NCBI GenBank assembly: GCA_902384585.1
Contig: CABMCJ010000001.1
Coordinates: 64,671 to 128,670 of the forward strand
DNA from: Candidatus Anstonella stagnisolia
GTDB taxonomy: Archaea > Micrarchaeota > Micrarchaeia > Anstonellales > Anstonellaceae
Direction of reading: 5' to 3'
Length of the DNA: 64,000 nt
Each line of letters starts with the position of its first letter. Position 1 is the first letter of the stretch. The translations under genes and the position numbers were made by a program. The notes beneath the pieces were generated by a model. That model was not told the DNA's origin. It saw nothing but the letters and a program-made list of their open reading frames with translations, and made no database searches. This document shows positions 26,238 through 35,298 of this stretch, piece by piece.

Positions 26238-27977
26238 ATGGAAAAGAAAGCAAAACTTGCAGAGCATGCAAAGTTCAAGGAGCAGCGCCAGCAGCAGGGT
26301 ATTGGCGCACAAGCGCAGGCAAAATCCGGCGAGCAGCAACCGTTCACGCAGACGCACAACGGCGCAGTGGAACGCATGATAGATATCCCTAAAATATGGG
26401 CAATAGTGAAGAAGAATTGGCTTGTGCTCAAGGGCGACAAGGTCCGCCTTCTGCCGCTCATAATGTTCCCCATAATGATGATAGTGATTTTCGGCTATGC
26501 CTCCGGAAGCGTGCCAAAGCACCTAGACACCGCAATTGCGGACTACGACCATTCAGTGCTTTCACAGCAAATACAGGATGATATTTCCGCATCCGAAACA
26601 TTCAGGCTGAAATACGTCGTGGGCACGCAGGACGAAGGAAAGCATCTCATGGACGGGGGAAAGATAAAAGTCCTATTGGTAATACCGGCGGGCTTTGAAA
26701 ATGATGTGCAAGGCGGCAAGCCCGCGCAGCTCTCCGTAATGGTGGACGAATCCGATTCCTCTGTAGCGCAGATAGGCAAGTCAACCGCGCAGCAGTTTGT
26801 GCAGTTGCTATCAATGCGCATAAGCGCGCAGCGCCTAAATGCACTGGATGCAAAAGCGCAGGCAGCGCGTGCAGGGATTTCAAAATTTGCCTCAGCGCAG
26901 GGCACGCAGGAAAAAATCTCCTCATCCCAGGCTTCCACCTCTTCATATTCTTCAGACATGTCGCGCACATACTCAACTGCAAGCAAGCTTGTTTCCGATA
27001 CCGTGCAGGGCACAAAGAATTCCCTTGGCTATCTCGTGGACCAGAACGAGGTCCTGTCCGGCTATTCCCCGGCATCCCTCGGGCAGGCAACCATCACGCT
27101 CCTCGCAGTTGGCGACTCGCAGCAATCCTCTTTGCAGCAAATCGCATTCTACCAGGCGCTTGGCGGATTGCAGGCAAAAATCTTCTCAGATGCAACGCAC
27201 ATCTATGGGAGCTACGTTTCGCTTCTCTCGCTCTCAAGCGCACAGCAGCAGCGCGCACAGGCATCCGCAGCAGCCGCAGAATCGGCAGGCGCGAGCCTTG
27301 GGGAAATTTCCTCTCAAGCCCAAACAGTGTTCGCGCCCATAACGCTGCAAATACTTGAGCCCTATGGGTACGGGAGAAGGGGAATAGACTTCCTGCTCCC
27401 AAGCATGCTCGCGCTCATAATATTCCAGGGCGCAACAATGGGCCTGGGCAGGGCAATCGCGGGCGAGCGCAAGGACGGCTCGCTTACGCGCGTTTTCCTC
27501 ACCCCTACCTCAAACGTTACAATCATCCTCGGCACGCAAATATTCTATCTCCTGCTTGAGACAATACGCTCCAGCATGATAATACTGGTTGCAATAATCC
27601 TCTTTGGGGTGTCGATTTCAGGCAACATGCTTGACATAGTCGCAGTGATTGCGCTTTTCGCATTCGGCTCAACAGGCATAGGCATGGTGCTCTCCGTGCT
27701 CACAAAGAACCAGGAACAGTACATGGCGCTGGGCATGCTAATCTCAATGCCCATAATGTTCCTCTCAGGCGTGTTCTTCCCTGTGCAGACAATGCCGCCC
27801 ATCCTGCAATCTGTTGCGGAATACCTTCCAGTGACATATGCCGCGGACGCGCTGCGCGGCGTGATGATAAAGGGCTTCCAGCTCTACGCAGTGGTGCCCG
27901 ATTTGCTTGCGCTGGCTGCATTCGGCGCCATAACGCTTGTTGCGAGCCTGCTGCTCTTCAAGAGGGAACTCGTGTGA
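26238..27977 (+). CDS. ABC-2 type transporter permease
   Basis: The 579-residue product has a charged Gln-rich N-terminal tail, a first membrane helix (LLPLIMFPIMMIVIFGYA) near residue 80, a large extracytoplasmic domain of about 290 residues, then five helices (from about 390 to 570) including the conserved GRAIAGERKDGSLTRVFLTPT segment. This is the ABC-2 permease layout of YhgE/Pip- and DrrB-like exporters. The external domain is rich in Ser, Ala and Gln (for example around QQRAQASAAAAESAGA) and likely contains helices able to form coiled coils. It begins two bases after the ATPase stop codon, and a secreted partner follows. Confidence 0.92.
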   Translation: MEKKAKLAEHAKFKEQRQQQGIGAQAQAKSGEQQPFTQTHNGAVERMIDIPKIWAIVKKNWLVLKGDKVRLLPLIMFPIMMIVIFGYASGSVPKHLDTAIADYDHSVLSQQIQDDISASETFRLKYVVGTQDEGKHLMDGGKIKVLLVIPAGFENDVQGGKPAQLSVMVDESDSSVAQIGKSTAQQFVQLLSMRISAQRLNALDAKAQAARAGISKFASAQGTQEKISSSQASTSSYSSDMSRTYSTASKLVSDTVQGTKNSLGYLVDQNEVLSGYSPASLGQATITLLAVGDSQQSSLQQIAFYQALGGLQAKIFSDATHIYGSYVSLLSLSSAQQQRAQASAAAAESAGASLGEISSQAQTVFAPITLQILEPYGYGRRGIDFLLPSMLALIIFQGATMGLGRAIAGERKDGSLTRVFLTPTSNVTIILGTQIFYLLLETIRSSMIILVAIILFGVSISGNMLDIVAVIALFAFGSTGIGMVLSVLTKNQEQYMALGMLISMPIMFLSGVFFPVQTMPPILQSVAEYLPVTYAADALRGVMIKGFQLYAVVPDLLALAAFGAITLVASLLLFKRELV

Positions 27978-28008
27978 ATGATATTTGAAAATTTGGTAGG
28001 TGGTTTGG

Positions 28009-29235
28009 ATGGTAAAAATAAACACAATAAAGATGCCCGTTTTCGCGATGCGCACGCTTGCATTTGCACTTTTTGCGGCAATGCTGCTTTGCGGGGTCGC
28101 ATTCGCCTCGGTAAACCCCAAGGTGCAATTGCAAAACTATTCCCTAAGCGAATCCCCTGCGCAGCCTGGGCACGTTCTCATCCTAAAATTGCACATGAAA
28201 AGCATGGAACCCGACAACTGCGCTGAACGCGTTGCAGTGCAGCTCTCAGTATCTTATCCGCTTTCCATAAGCGGCTCGGACACGCAATATCTCGAATCTC
28301 TTTGCTACCGCGACCCAGACTCTGCGGGCGATTTCACGTTTTCCATTCCAGTAGACAACCTTGCAGTGAGTGGCACCTACCCAATCTCAGTTGCAACGAC
28401 TTACGAGAAAAAATTCACAAAGCTCTCCGAAAGCAACACCATAAACGTGCGGGTGGGCGGTTCGCCTTCCTTTACTGCTTCAGTTTCATCCTCCTCGCCG
28501 GTTGACATCTACCCCGGCGACAGCGCAAAGGCGACAGTAACGTTCCAGAACATAGGCAGCAGCCGTGTAACTTCCGCGCGCGCAACCGCAACTTCTAACT
28601 ACATAGAGGTAAAATGGGCGGGGAGAACTGCAGACCTGGGTGAAATTCCGGCGCGCGGGAGCGCAAGCGCAACCTTTTCCTTTGAAGCCCCAAAGAACCT
28701 CCCGGCAGGCAACTACCCGGTGAGCGTGCTGCTTGAGTACGCCGGAGAGGACAAGGCAGCCGGCTCTGCCCAATTTGAATTCAGCGTGCCCATAAAGGCA
28801 AAGGCGGACTTTGAGGCCCGCTCCGCATCCGGAGCCCTGCTTGCAGGCCAAAAGCGCGAAACCCAAATCGCAATCAAGAATACGGGCACGCAGGATGCGC
28901 GCAAACTCCAGGTGCGAATAAAGCCCCTTTTCCCCTTCAGCACCGATGGGACAGTGCGCTACATTGATTACCTTGCCGCGGGGGAGGAAAAGAACCTCAC
29001 CTATCTCATCACAGTGGACAAGGAGGCAACGCAGGGCGAGCAGCTCATAGGCGTGCTTGTTGATTTTGAGGACCCGCAGGGCAACAAGATGTCAGATTCA
29101 GCGGACTTTGCAATGCCTGTTCGCGCCCCCACCATCGCCGAAGAGCTCACGGGCTACTGGTATGTTGGCGCGCTCGTGCTCATCGCAGCGCTCTTTGTTG
29201 GCGCAAAAAAAATGGCTGCAAAGAAGCCAAAATAG
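28009..29235 (+). CDS. Membrane-anchored protein with CARDB-like beta domains
   Basis: The 408-residue product has an N-terminal signal peptide (MPVFAMRTLAFALFAAMLLCGVA is split around residues 8-30), about 340 residues of beta-sandwich repeats and a C-terminal membrane helix (YWYVGALVLIAALFVGA) followed by a Lys-rich cytoplasmic tail. The repeats include YPGDSAKATVTFQNIGSSR and LLAGQKRETQIAIKNTGTQD, which resemble the CARDB/COG1361-type domains found in archaeal surface proteins beside ABC-2 exporters. It is thus a probable external partner of the preceding ABC transporter. GTG at 28000 is an alternative start; the ATG at 28009 follows GGTGG by four bases. Confidence 0.85.
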   Translation: MVKINTIKMPVFAMRTLAFALFAAMLLCGVAFASVNPKVQLQNYSLSESPAQPGHVLILKLHMKSMEPDNCAERVAVQLSVSYPLSISGSDTQYLESLCYRDPDSAGDFTFSIPVDNLAVSGTYPISVATTYEKKFTKLSESNTINVRVGGSPSFTASVSSSSPVDIYPGDSAKATVTFQNIGSSRVTSARATATSNYIEVKWAGRTADLGEIPARGSASATFSFEAPKNLPAGNYPVSVLLEYAGEDKAAGSAQFEFSVPIKAKADFEARSASGALLAGQKRETQIAIKNTGTQDARKLQVRIKPLFPFSTDGTVRYIDYLAAGEEKNLTYLITVDKEATQGEQLIGVLVDFEDPQGNKMSDSADFAMPVRAPTIAEELTGYWYVGALVLIAALFVGAKKMAAKKPK

Positions 29236-29274
29236 CCAGCCTCCCCTTTTATTTTTTTCTTCCCAAAGCCTAGC

Positions 29275-30843
29275 ATGGCCTCTGCAGAGCTTGAACGAAC
29301 GTGGGCAACAACCGCAAAGCTCGTTTTTGGCACCGAGCTTGGGAATCTTGACGATTTTAAGGACTGGCTTTCCGAGCTGCCCGACCCCACCCTTCACAAA
29401 AAATCCTCTCTTTCAGGCAAAGATGTCACATATTCCGTAAAAGAATACTGCGCGGGTTCAAAAAGCATAAGCTTTGACGAAATAGACTACACAAAAAAAT
29501 TTGCACCTCTGGGCATAAACGACACAAAAGACGTAAATTCACTCATTTCTGCCGTTCAGGAGCGCATATACTATACAGGCGGCGTGGTGCTTGGCAACTC
29601 AAAATTCGTTGAAAAAAGCTCCAATGTGTCCGAGAGCTTCTACATTTCCGATTCGCACCGCGTGGATACAAGCAAGCACGTGCACCTCTCCTCTTTTGTA
29701 AAGGAGTCCGAGTGCGTGTTCGGCTGCAACTATGTGGGCGCCTCCACGCACATGATACGCAGCACCCTGAATTACAGGTGCAAGCGCACAGCGGAATGCT
29801 GGAACGTGGACGTGTGCAACGACTGCTACTATTCGCACAACCTCCGAAACTGCTCCGACTGCCTTTTCTGCTTCAACCTTCGCAACAAAAGGCACGCAAT
29901 AGGGAACACCGAGCTTCCCCGCGAAAAATATTCCCAAATAAAAACAAAGCTCCTTGGCGAAATCGCGCAGGAAATAAAGAAAAACAAGAAATTCTTTTCC
30001 CTTGCGCAGCTTGCAGTTGCGGGCCCCAAGCCCGTCCTTTCCAAAATCGCATCCCAACCCCACTCCGGAAGGCAGGACATGAAACCCATGGAGGATGCCT
30101 TCTCAAAAACAACCTCCCTCCTGCTTGGCAAGCCCTATGCGGGAATAGAAAAGCACGCAGCCTGGCTCAACGAGAACATAATAAAGCTCAAGGAAGAGCG
30201 CTCTGTTGCAAGCAACAAGCGCACATTCCTCTCGGAATTCAACGCTACAAAAGTCCTCCCAAAAGACCGCCTTGTAACTTTTGAGGAAGCGCTGGATTCC
30301 GCAAGCTTCAGGGCAAGCGAAAAGGAGCTCGATGCTCTCTCAATTGCAAGCATTTCCAATATTCTCGGCAAAATAGGCCTCTTCACCTACGAATTCAAGG
30401 CAGGAATTGGCGAAAACGTGATAGATTGCCCCATCTATGTGGACGGGGCGAACAGCTTCCGCTGCTTTGACTGCACGAATTCCAAATATTGCGCATACTG
30501 CTTCTGGCCGCGCGACTGCGAGCACCTCTTTGGCACCTCGCTTCTCTACCACTGCGCTTTCTGCCTCAAATGCTACAATTCCGTGAAGCTCCAGCGCTGC
30601 TTTGAGGTGGATTCCAGCAGGGACTGCTCGGGCTGCCTATTTTGCCACAACTGCGAGAACGTGCACGATTCCATGTTCTGCTTCAACGTGAAAAACATGC
30701 GCTATGCAATAGGCAATGCCGAAGTTGGGCAGGAAAAGTTCGCACTCGCAAAGAAAATGCTCCTCTCTTATTTGCAGAAAGAACTTGACGCAAAGGCACG
30801 GATAGGCATAAGCATATTTAATATTGGCTGCCATAAGGGATAG
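29275..30843 (+). CDS. Cys-rich protein with two homologous metal-site halves
   Basis: No named family is assigned. The 522-residue protein has two Cys-rich segments that resemble each other: CSDCLFCFNLRNKRHAIGN (about residues 198-216) and CLFCHNCENV followed by MFCFNVKNMRYAIGN (about 450-485). Each ends in a ExY/F-type helix (LPREKYSQIKTKLLG, VGQEKFALAKKMLLS). Preceding each are chains of short Asn/Cys/Ser-rich turns such as ECWNVDVCNDCYYSHNL, which may form a short beta-helix holding metal. I recall similar Cys-rich proteins in CPR bacteria and DPANN archaea, with no established function. It starts 40 bases after the ABC operon. Confidence 0.75.
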   Translation: MASAELERTWATTAKLVFGTELGNLDDFKDWLSELPDPTLHKKSSLSGKDVTYSVKEYCAGSKSISFDEIDYTKKFAPLGINDTKDVNSLISAVQERIYYTGGVVLGNSKFVEKSSNVSESFYISDSHRVDTSKHVHLSSFVKESECVFGCNYVGASTHMIRSTLNYRCKRTAECWNVDVCNDCYYSHNLRNCSDCLFCFNLRNKRHAIGNTELPREKYSQIKTKLLGEIAQEIKKNKKFFSLAQLAVAGPKPVLSKIASQPHSGRQDMKPMEDAFSKTTSLLLGKPYAGIEKHAAWLNENIIKLKEERSVASNKRTFLSEFNATKVLPKDRLVTFEEALDSASFRASEKELDALSIASISNILGKIGLFTYEFKAGIGENVIDCPIYVDGANSFRCFDCTNSKYCAYCFWPRDCEHLFGTSLLYHCAFCLKCYNSVKLQRCFEVDSSRDCSGCLFCHNCENVHDSMFCFNVKNMRYAIGNAEVGQEKFALAKKMLLSYLQKELDAKARIGISIFNIGCHKG

Positions 30844-30861
30844 ACAAACGGAGGTAATCCC

Positions 30862-31137
30862 ATGCAGGTAAAAGCAAGCCACATTTTAGTGAATACGCAG
30901 GCAGAGGCAGCCGCGCTTCAAAAGCAGCTCGCAACAGGCGCAAAATTCGAGGAGCTTGCGCGCAAGTTTTCCAAATGCCCTTCCGGCGCGCAGGGCGGGG
31001 ATTTGGGCTTTTTCGGAAAAGGGCAGATGGTAAAGGAATTTGACGACGTTGTATTCACACTCCCAGTAGGGCAGGTAAGCCAGCCTGTGAAAACAGAATT
31101 CGGATTTCATTTGATAAAAGTGACCGCAAAAAGATAG
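30862..31137 (+). CDS. Parvulin-type peptidyl-prolyl isomerase
   Basis: The 91-residue product is a stand-alone PPIC rotamase domain: VKASHILV at the start, FEELARKFSKCPSGAQGGDLG in the middle, FGKGQMVKEFDDVVFTL, then FGFHLIKV. It catalyses cis-trans isomerisation of prolyl bonds and may help protein folding in the cytoplasm, since no signal peptide is present. A strong GGAGGT ribosome site (30850-30855) is six bases before the ATG. Length matches small archaeal parvulins. Confidence 0.95.
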   Translation: MQVKASHILVNTQAEAAALQKQLATGAKFEELARKFSKCPSGAQGGDLGFFGKGQMVKEFDDVVFTLPVGQVSQPVKTEFGFHLIKVTAKR

Positions 31138-31159
31138 GCAAAGGCACATAGGTGAAAAA

Positions 31160-31870
31160 ATGGCAAACACTTTCTACCTTGAGGACTCTTACGCAAAAAG
31201 CTGCGATGCAAAAGTGGAAAAGCTCATCTCGCCAGTTGAAGTTGTTCTCTCCCAAAACCTTTTCTATCCCAGAGGCGGAGGACAACCGACAGATACCGGA
31301 AAAATCATGAAAAACAAAGAAACTTTTATCGTTAGCGAGGTTTCAAAGAAAGACGGTGAAATAATCTGCAAGGTAGACAAGGCGGGCTTAACTGCCGGAG
31401 ATTCCGTAACGTGCGAATTAAACTGGGAACGCCGCTACCGCCTGATGCGCTCGCACACAGCAGCGCACATCCTCTCCACCGTAATGCAAAAGGAGACCGG
31501 CGCGCTCATCACAGGAAACCAGCTTGACGTTGACAAGACGCGCTTTGATTTTTCATTGGAAAATTTCGACCGCACCCTCATGGACAGCATGGTGCAAAAG
31601 GCAAATTTTGAAATCGCAAAAAATGCGAACGTGAAAATTTACTCCCTCCCGCGCGAAGAGGCAATGAAAATCGAGGGAATAGTAAAGCTTGCATCCGCGC
31701 TCCCTCCTGCAATCTCAATTCTCCGCATTGTGGAAATAGAGGGAATAGACACGCAGGCAGACGGTGGCACGCACGTGAAAAACACTTCGGAGATAGGCAA
31801 GCTTGAACTTGTGAAAATGGAAAACAAAGGGGCGCAAAATCGGAGGATTTACTTCAAGCTTATGCCTTGA
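31160..31870 (+). CDS. alaX: AlaX-type alanyl-tRNA editing protein
   Basis: This free-standing editing factor hydrolyses mischarged Ser-tRNA-Ala. The 236-residue protein has the N-terminal beta barrel (LFYPRGGGQPTDTG) shared with AlaRS, the zinc-binding HTAAH motif near residue 98 and DTQADGGTHVKNTSEIGK near 200, which supplies another zinc ligand and the GTHV signature. The length fits the AlaX-M type. It begins 23 bases after parvulin. The window has tRNA-Ala(CGC) but not AlaRS. Confidence 0.95.
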   Translation: MANTFYLEDSYAKSCDAKVEKLISPVEVVLSQNLFYPRGGGQPTDTGKIMKNKETFIVSEVSKKDGEIICKVDKAGLTAGDSVTCELNWERRYRLMRSHTAAHILSTVMQKETGALITGNQLDVDKTRFDFSLENFDRTLMDSMVQKANFEIAKNANVKIYSLPREEAMKIEGIVKLASALPPAISILRIVEIEGIDTQADGGTHVKNTSEIGKLELVKMENKGAQNRRIYFKLMP

Positions 31871-31897
31871 ACTTTTTTTAAAAGGAGTTAGCACTCA

Positions 31898-33337
31898 ATG
31901 GAATTAATAGACAAACTCAAGCTGCCGCTTCGCATACCCCTTAAGAAGGAAATGGGGCTCCTTGGAAGCTTTTCCATGGGCTTTGCCGACGTTGGCGCAG
32001 ACATTTTCCTTGCGCTTGGGCTTATTGCCGCATATGCAGGCGGTGCAATGCCACTTGCAATACTTGCGGCAGCATTCGTGTACGTGCTCACGGGCCTCTC
32101 ATATGCGGAGCTTGCCTCCTCGATTCCAGTCGCTGGCGGCGCATCAGTGTACGGGGAGCGCGCATTCGGGAAGTTCTCAGGTTTCATAGGAGGCTGGGGG
32201 CTCATGCTGGATTACACGATTGACATTGCGCTTTTCGCAGTCGCATCCGCAGGCTACCTTTCCTTTTTCTTCCCGCAAATCCGGGGCGCATTTGCGCTCA
32301 CAAGCACGCTTCTCATACTCGCGCTTGTGCTTGTGAACCTCTTTGGAATAAAGGAATCCTCATTCGTGAATTCCCTTCTCACCATTGGCGCAATCGCCGT
32401 AATTGTTGGCATTGTAACAATCGGGCTTGCAACAACTTTCAGCCTTAACGAATTCCTTTCGGGCTTAAGGCCCATAGGGGAAAGCCCTGGCTGGCACAAT
32501 TTCCTCTATTCCATTACGCTTGCAATGGTCGCATTCATCGGGATAGAAAGCATTTCGCAGGGCGCAGAGGAAACAAAAGACCCTGAAAAAACCCTGCCGC
32601 GCGCGCACCTTCTTGCAGTCGGTTCCGTTGTAGTGTTCGCACTTGCGGTTTCAATAGTTTCCCTCGGCATAATATCCCCGCAGGCTCTTGCGCAAAAGGC
32701 GGACAATCCCCTTGTTGCAGTCGCGCTTGCGCTCCCGTTCGCAAACCTCATCGTCCCCATAGTCGCATTCACAGGCTTTGCAATCTGCTTTGTATCCGCA
32801 AACACAGGCATAATAGGCGTTTCGCGCGTCACGTACTCAATGAGCAACCACGGGCTCCTCACGCGAAAGTTCCAGTGGGTGCACCCGGTTTTCCGCACGC
32901 CCTGGGTGACGATAATACTCTTTTCCGCAATCGCAATCGTTCTCGCAGCAGTGGGCGACATGTTCTTCCTCGGCGAGCTTTATGCCTTTGGCGCGCTTAC
33001 CGCATACCTCATCGCAAACATTGCACTTCTCAAGCTGCGCTTTAGCGAGCCGGACCTCAAGCGCCCCTTCAAAGTGCCATTCAACATAAAGTGGAAAAAC
33101 GCCCAAATCCCCCTGCCTGCAATCGCGGGCGTGCTCGGGTGCGCCTTCATGCTCTTCCTTGTTGCGTGGCTGCACGGCGAGGGAAGGAATTTCGCGCTCG
33201 CGTGGTTCGCAATCGGCATAGTGCACTTCTTCACGTACCGCCATTATAGGGAAAAACAGGCGCGCGAGGCTGCAAGCGCAAAAGAGCCGCTTTCTGCACA
33301 AAATACGCCTGCCGTACCTGCGAATAGCGCCGAATAG
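31898..33337 (+). CDS. APC-superfamily amino acid permease
   Basis: The 479-residue product has twelve predicted helices. The first contains GFADVGADIFLALGLIAAYAGGA, and the consensus around ADVGADIF replaces the more common IGSGIF. ASSIPVAGGASVYGERAFG and the later EETKDPEKTLPRA loop are typical of amino acid-polyamine-organocation carriers. The C-terminal tail is Ala- and Glu-rich and cytoplasmic. The substrate cannot be predicted. The ATG follows AAAGGAG by ten bases, with a T-run between it and alaX suggesting separate transcription. Confidence 0.92.
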   Translation: MELIDKLKLPLRIPLKKEMGLLGSFSMGFADVGADIFLALGLIAAYAGGAMPLAILAAAFVYVLTGLSYAELASSIPVAGGASVYGERAFGKFSGFIGGWGLMLDYTIDIALFAVASAGYLSFFFPQIRGAFALTSTLLILALVLVNLFGIKESSFVNSLLTIGAIAVIVGIVTIGLATTFSLNEFLSGLRPIGESPGWHNFLYSITLAMVAFIGIESISQGAEETKDPEKTLPRAHLLAVGSVVVFALAVSIVSLGIISPQALAQKADNPLVAVALALPFANLIVPIVAFTGFAICFVSANTGIIGVSRVTYSMSNHGLLTRKFQWVHPVFRTPWVTIILFSAIAIVLAAVGDMFFLGELYAFGALTAYLIANIALLKLRFSEPDLKRPFKVPFNIKWKNAQIPLPAIAGVLGCAFMLFLVAWLHGEGRNFALAWFAIGIVHFFTYRHYREKQAREAASAKEPLSAQNTPAVPANSAE

Positions 33338-33390
33338 GCTAAATCTTATAAGCACCAAGCCCCAAATAGGCATGAAAAGATGGTGATCCA

Positions 33391-33582
33391 ATGAAAGGAA
33401 AAATAAAAATGTTCAACACAGAGCGCGGCTTTGGCTTCATAACGGGCGACGACGGCAAGGACGTATACGTTCACAAAACGTCCATTGAGGGCGGCATTGC
33501 ACTCGCAGTCGGCGACTCCGTAGAATACGAGGTCGAGACAAGCGACCGCGGCCTTCGCGCAAAAGGCGTAAAGAAAATCTAA
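33391..33582 (+). CDS. csp: Cold-shock domain protein
   Basis: This 63-residue protein is a single cold-shock domain. RNP1 is present as RGFGFIT and RNP2 as VYVHKTSI, so it should bind single-stranded RNA or DNA and act as an RNA chaperone. The start is set by GGTGA six bases upstream of the ATG. Cold-shock proteins are mainly bacterial and occur in only some archaea, so gene transfer in the past is possible. The intergenic space after it carries a hairpin repeat. Confidence 0.95.
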   Translation: MKGKIKMFNTERGFGFITGDDGKDVYVHKTSIEGGIALAVGDSVEYEVETSDRGLRAKGVKKI

Positions 33583-33687
33583 ATTTTCAGGACGTACAGA
33601 TTTATTTTTAGCAATGCTTAGCTGTGCGCAGCAAGGAAAAGGGATCAGGAAATCAAAACTAAGGGAGGGTCAGGATTAAACCTAGCT

Positions 33688-33752
33688 GGGGGTGAAGGGG
33701 AAATCAAGGAAAAACCGCGAGGGGGGCGATAGCCCCCCTATGAGGTTTGTCT
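33688..33752 (-). repeat. 65-bp hairpin repeat, copy 2
   Basis: This is the inverted copy of the repeat at 18611-18675. On the minus strand it begins one base after the 3' end of tRNA-Ser. Only the tetraloop differs (TATC instead of TGGC), while the seven-pair GC stem, the flanking AGACAAACCTCATA and the T-run are unchanged. Confidence 0.85.
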
Positions 33753-33753
33753 A

Positions 33754-33837
33754 CGCCGAGAAGGAGATTTGAACTCCTAAGCCCCGAAGGGCACTAGATT
33801 TCAAGTCTAGCGCGATACCAGGTTCTGCCATCTCGGC
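33754..33837 (-). tRNA. tRNA-Ser(TGA)
   Basis: On the minus strand the acceptor GCCGAGA pairs with TCTCGGC, with discriminator G. The anticodon stem CTAGA/TCTAG closes a loop with anticodon TGA. A long variable arm (GCCC-TTCG-GGGC) marks a class II tRNA, and the T-loop is TTCAAAT. No intron or CCA is encoded. Confidence 0.95.
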
Positions 33838-33894
33838 ATAAGTAGTGCTATTATACCTGAAAACCTTTTTATTTCTCCTATTCCTATTCATTCC

Positions 33895-34632
33895 ATGGCA
33901 ATCGGCTTTCAAAAGTACAAAATAGAGAAAATAATAGATGAAACAGCAGATACGAAGACGTTCGTGCTTGTGCCCCTCTCAGGAAGCATGTTTTCCTTCA
34001 AGCCAGGGCAGTTCGTCACAGTGCGCCTTGTGGACGAAAAAGGCATGTTCCAAAAGGACGAGGCAGGGAAGCCCCTTGTGCGCTCCTACTCGATTTCCTC
34101 CTCCCCATTCGAGGAAGGATATTTCTGCGTTACAATAAAATCCGTGGGCTCTTTCACGCACCATATTTTCGCGTTAAAGGAGGGCGCCATCGTAGAAGTA
34201 ATGGGCCCGCTGGGGAATTTCTGCATAGACGAAGAAAAAATGAAGGACGTTGTAATGCTTGCGGGCGGCTCAGGCGTAACTCCCTTTGTATCCATGCTCT
34301 CATACTATGCGCGGAAAAAGTCAAACCTGAACCTCACGCTTCTCTACAGCTGCAAAACAGAAAAGGATTTTGTCCTATACTCACGCCTGAAAAGCGTGTG
34401 CGGCGAGAATACATGCGTGTTTTTCACGCTCACCCGCCCCGAATCCAATCCCAACTGGGACGGAAAAGTGGGCAGGATGGACGCAAACATGATAAAGCAA
34501 GCGTGCGAAGGCAAACTGGAAGGCAAATATTTCTTCATTTGCGGGCCAAAAGAAATGATAACCAGCATGCAGCAGATTCTGCGCACGCTTGAAATAGACG
34601 AGGCGCACATAGTTGTTGAAAAATGGAGCTAA
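33895..34632 (+). CDS. Ferredoxin/flavodoxin reductase-like FAD oxidoreductase
   Basis: The 245-residue product has the ferredoxin-NADP reductase fold: a FAD-binding barrel with RSYSISSSP, then GSFTHHIF and GPLGNF, and a nucleotide-binding domain with LAGGSGVTPFVSML and the CGPKEM segment near the end. It moves electrons between NAD(P)H and a one-electron carrier or partner enzyme. No iron-sulfur domain is fused and no partner is adjacent. The start lies after an AT-rich promoter (near 33866-33875), about 25 bases upstream, and looks leaderless. Confidence 0.9.
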   Translation: MAIGFQKYKIEKIIDETADTKTFVLVPLSGSMFSFKPGQFVTVRLVDEKGMFQKDEAGKPLVRSYSISSSPFEEGYFCVTIKSVGSFTHHIFALKEGAIVEVMGPLGNFCIDEEKMKDVVMLAGGSGVTPFVSMLSYYARKKSNLNLTLLYSCKTEKDFVLYSRLKSVCGENTCVFFTLTRPESNPNWDGKVGRMDANMIKQACEGKLEGKYFFICGPKEMITSMQQILRTLEIDEAHIVVEKWS

Positions 34633-34653
34633 GGCAAACTAAAGGGTGGTAAC

Positions 34654-35298
34654 ATGGACGCGGCAACAAACATTCCAAGCGGCTTGAAAAGCAGGCAGGC
34701 ATTCAGTGCAGCCCAGGCTTCATCCTCCGCCCCATTCCAAGGCTCGGCAGCAGCATTCCCTGCCCAAAAGCCCCACCCTGTTTCCTCCGGCGGCTCGTCC
34801 CTCCCCCTTATAATATCTTTCCTTGCGCTCATAATCGCGTTCGCAGCGCTATTTGTTGCGTTTACAATTCCATCTCCCATTTCTCCAGACCAAAAGGCGC
34901 AGCTAAAGGAAATTTCAAACGCGCTTCGCACGCTCCAATCCAAGGACATCACAATGACCACCCCAATACGCACCACTGTTTACATAGACAAATCATTCCC
35001 GCTCCAGGACATTTTCCCTGCGTCATTTTCGCTTCCAATTTCCTTTAACATACCCGTGAATACGCAGCTTGTGGGCGTTTCCTCCTCAGGGCAGCCCGTA
35101 ATATTCAAGGTGAGCGACACGATACCTGTGGTCGCAAACGTGCCAATTGATTCAGAGAAAACTTTCGGGAACAGCTACATCACAATAAAGAAGGAAATCC
35201 CAATCGAATCCCGCTTCAACGCGGCAGTGAACATACGCGCGGCATACGGAAGCGAGCTGAACACAATAATCGACAAGCTGGATGCAATGAGCAAGTAG
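34654..35298 (+). CDS. Unknown membrane-anchored protein
   Basis: The 214-residue product has a Ser/Ala/Pro-rich disordered N-terminal tail of about 48 residues, one membrane helix (LPLIISFLALIIAFAALFVA), a short helix (DQKAQLKEISNALRTLQ) and a beta-rich external domain with IRTTVYIDKSFPLQDIFPA. The pattern suggests a type II-like anchored surface or cell-envelope protein. No family is recognised. GGTGGT lies five bases before the ATG. It ends next to the convergent DPH6 gene with no gap. Confidence 0.7.
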   Translation: MDAATNIPSGLKSRQAFSAAQASSSAPFQGSAAAFPAQKPHPVSSGGSSLPLIISFLALIIAFAALFVAFTIPSPISPDQKAQLKEISNALRTLQSKDITMTTPIRTTVYIDKSFPLQDIFPASFSLPISFNIPVNTQLVGVSSSGQPVIFKVSDTIPVVANVPIDSEKTFGNSYITIKKEIPIESRFNAAVNIRAAYGSELNTIIDKLDAMSK

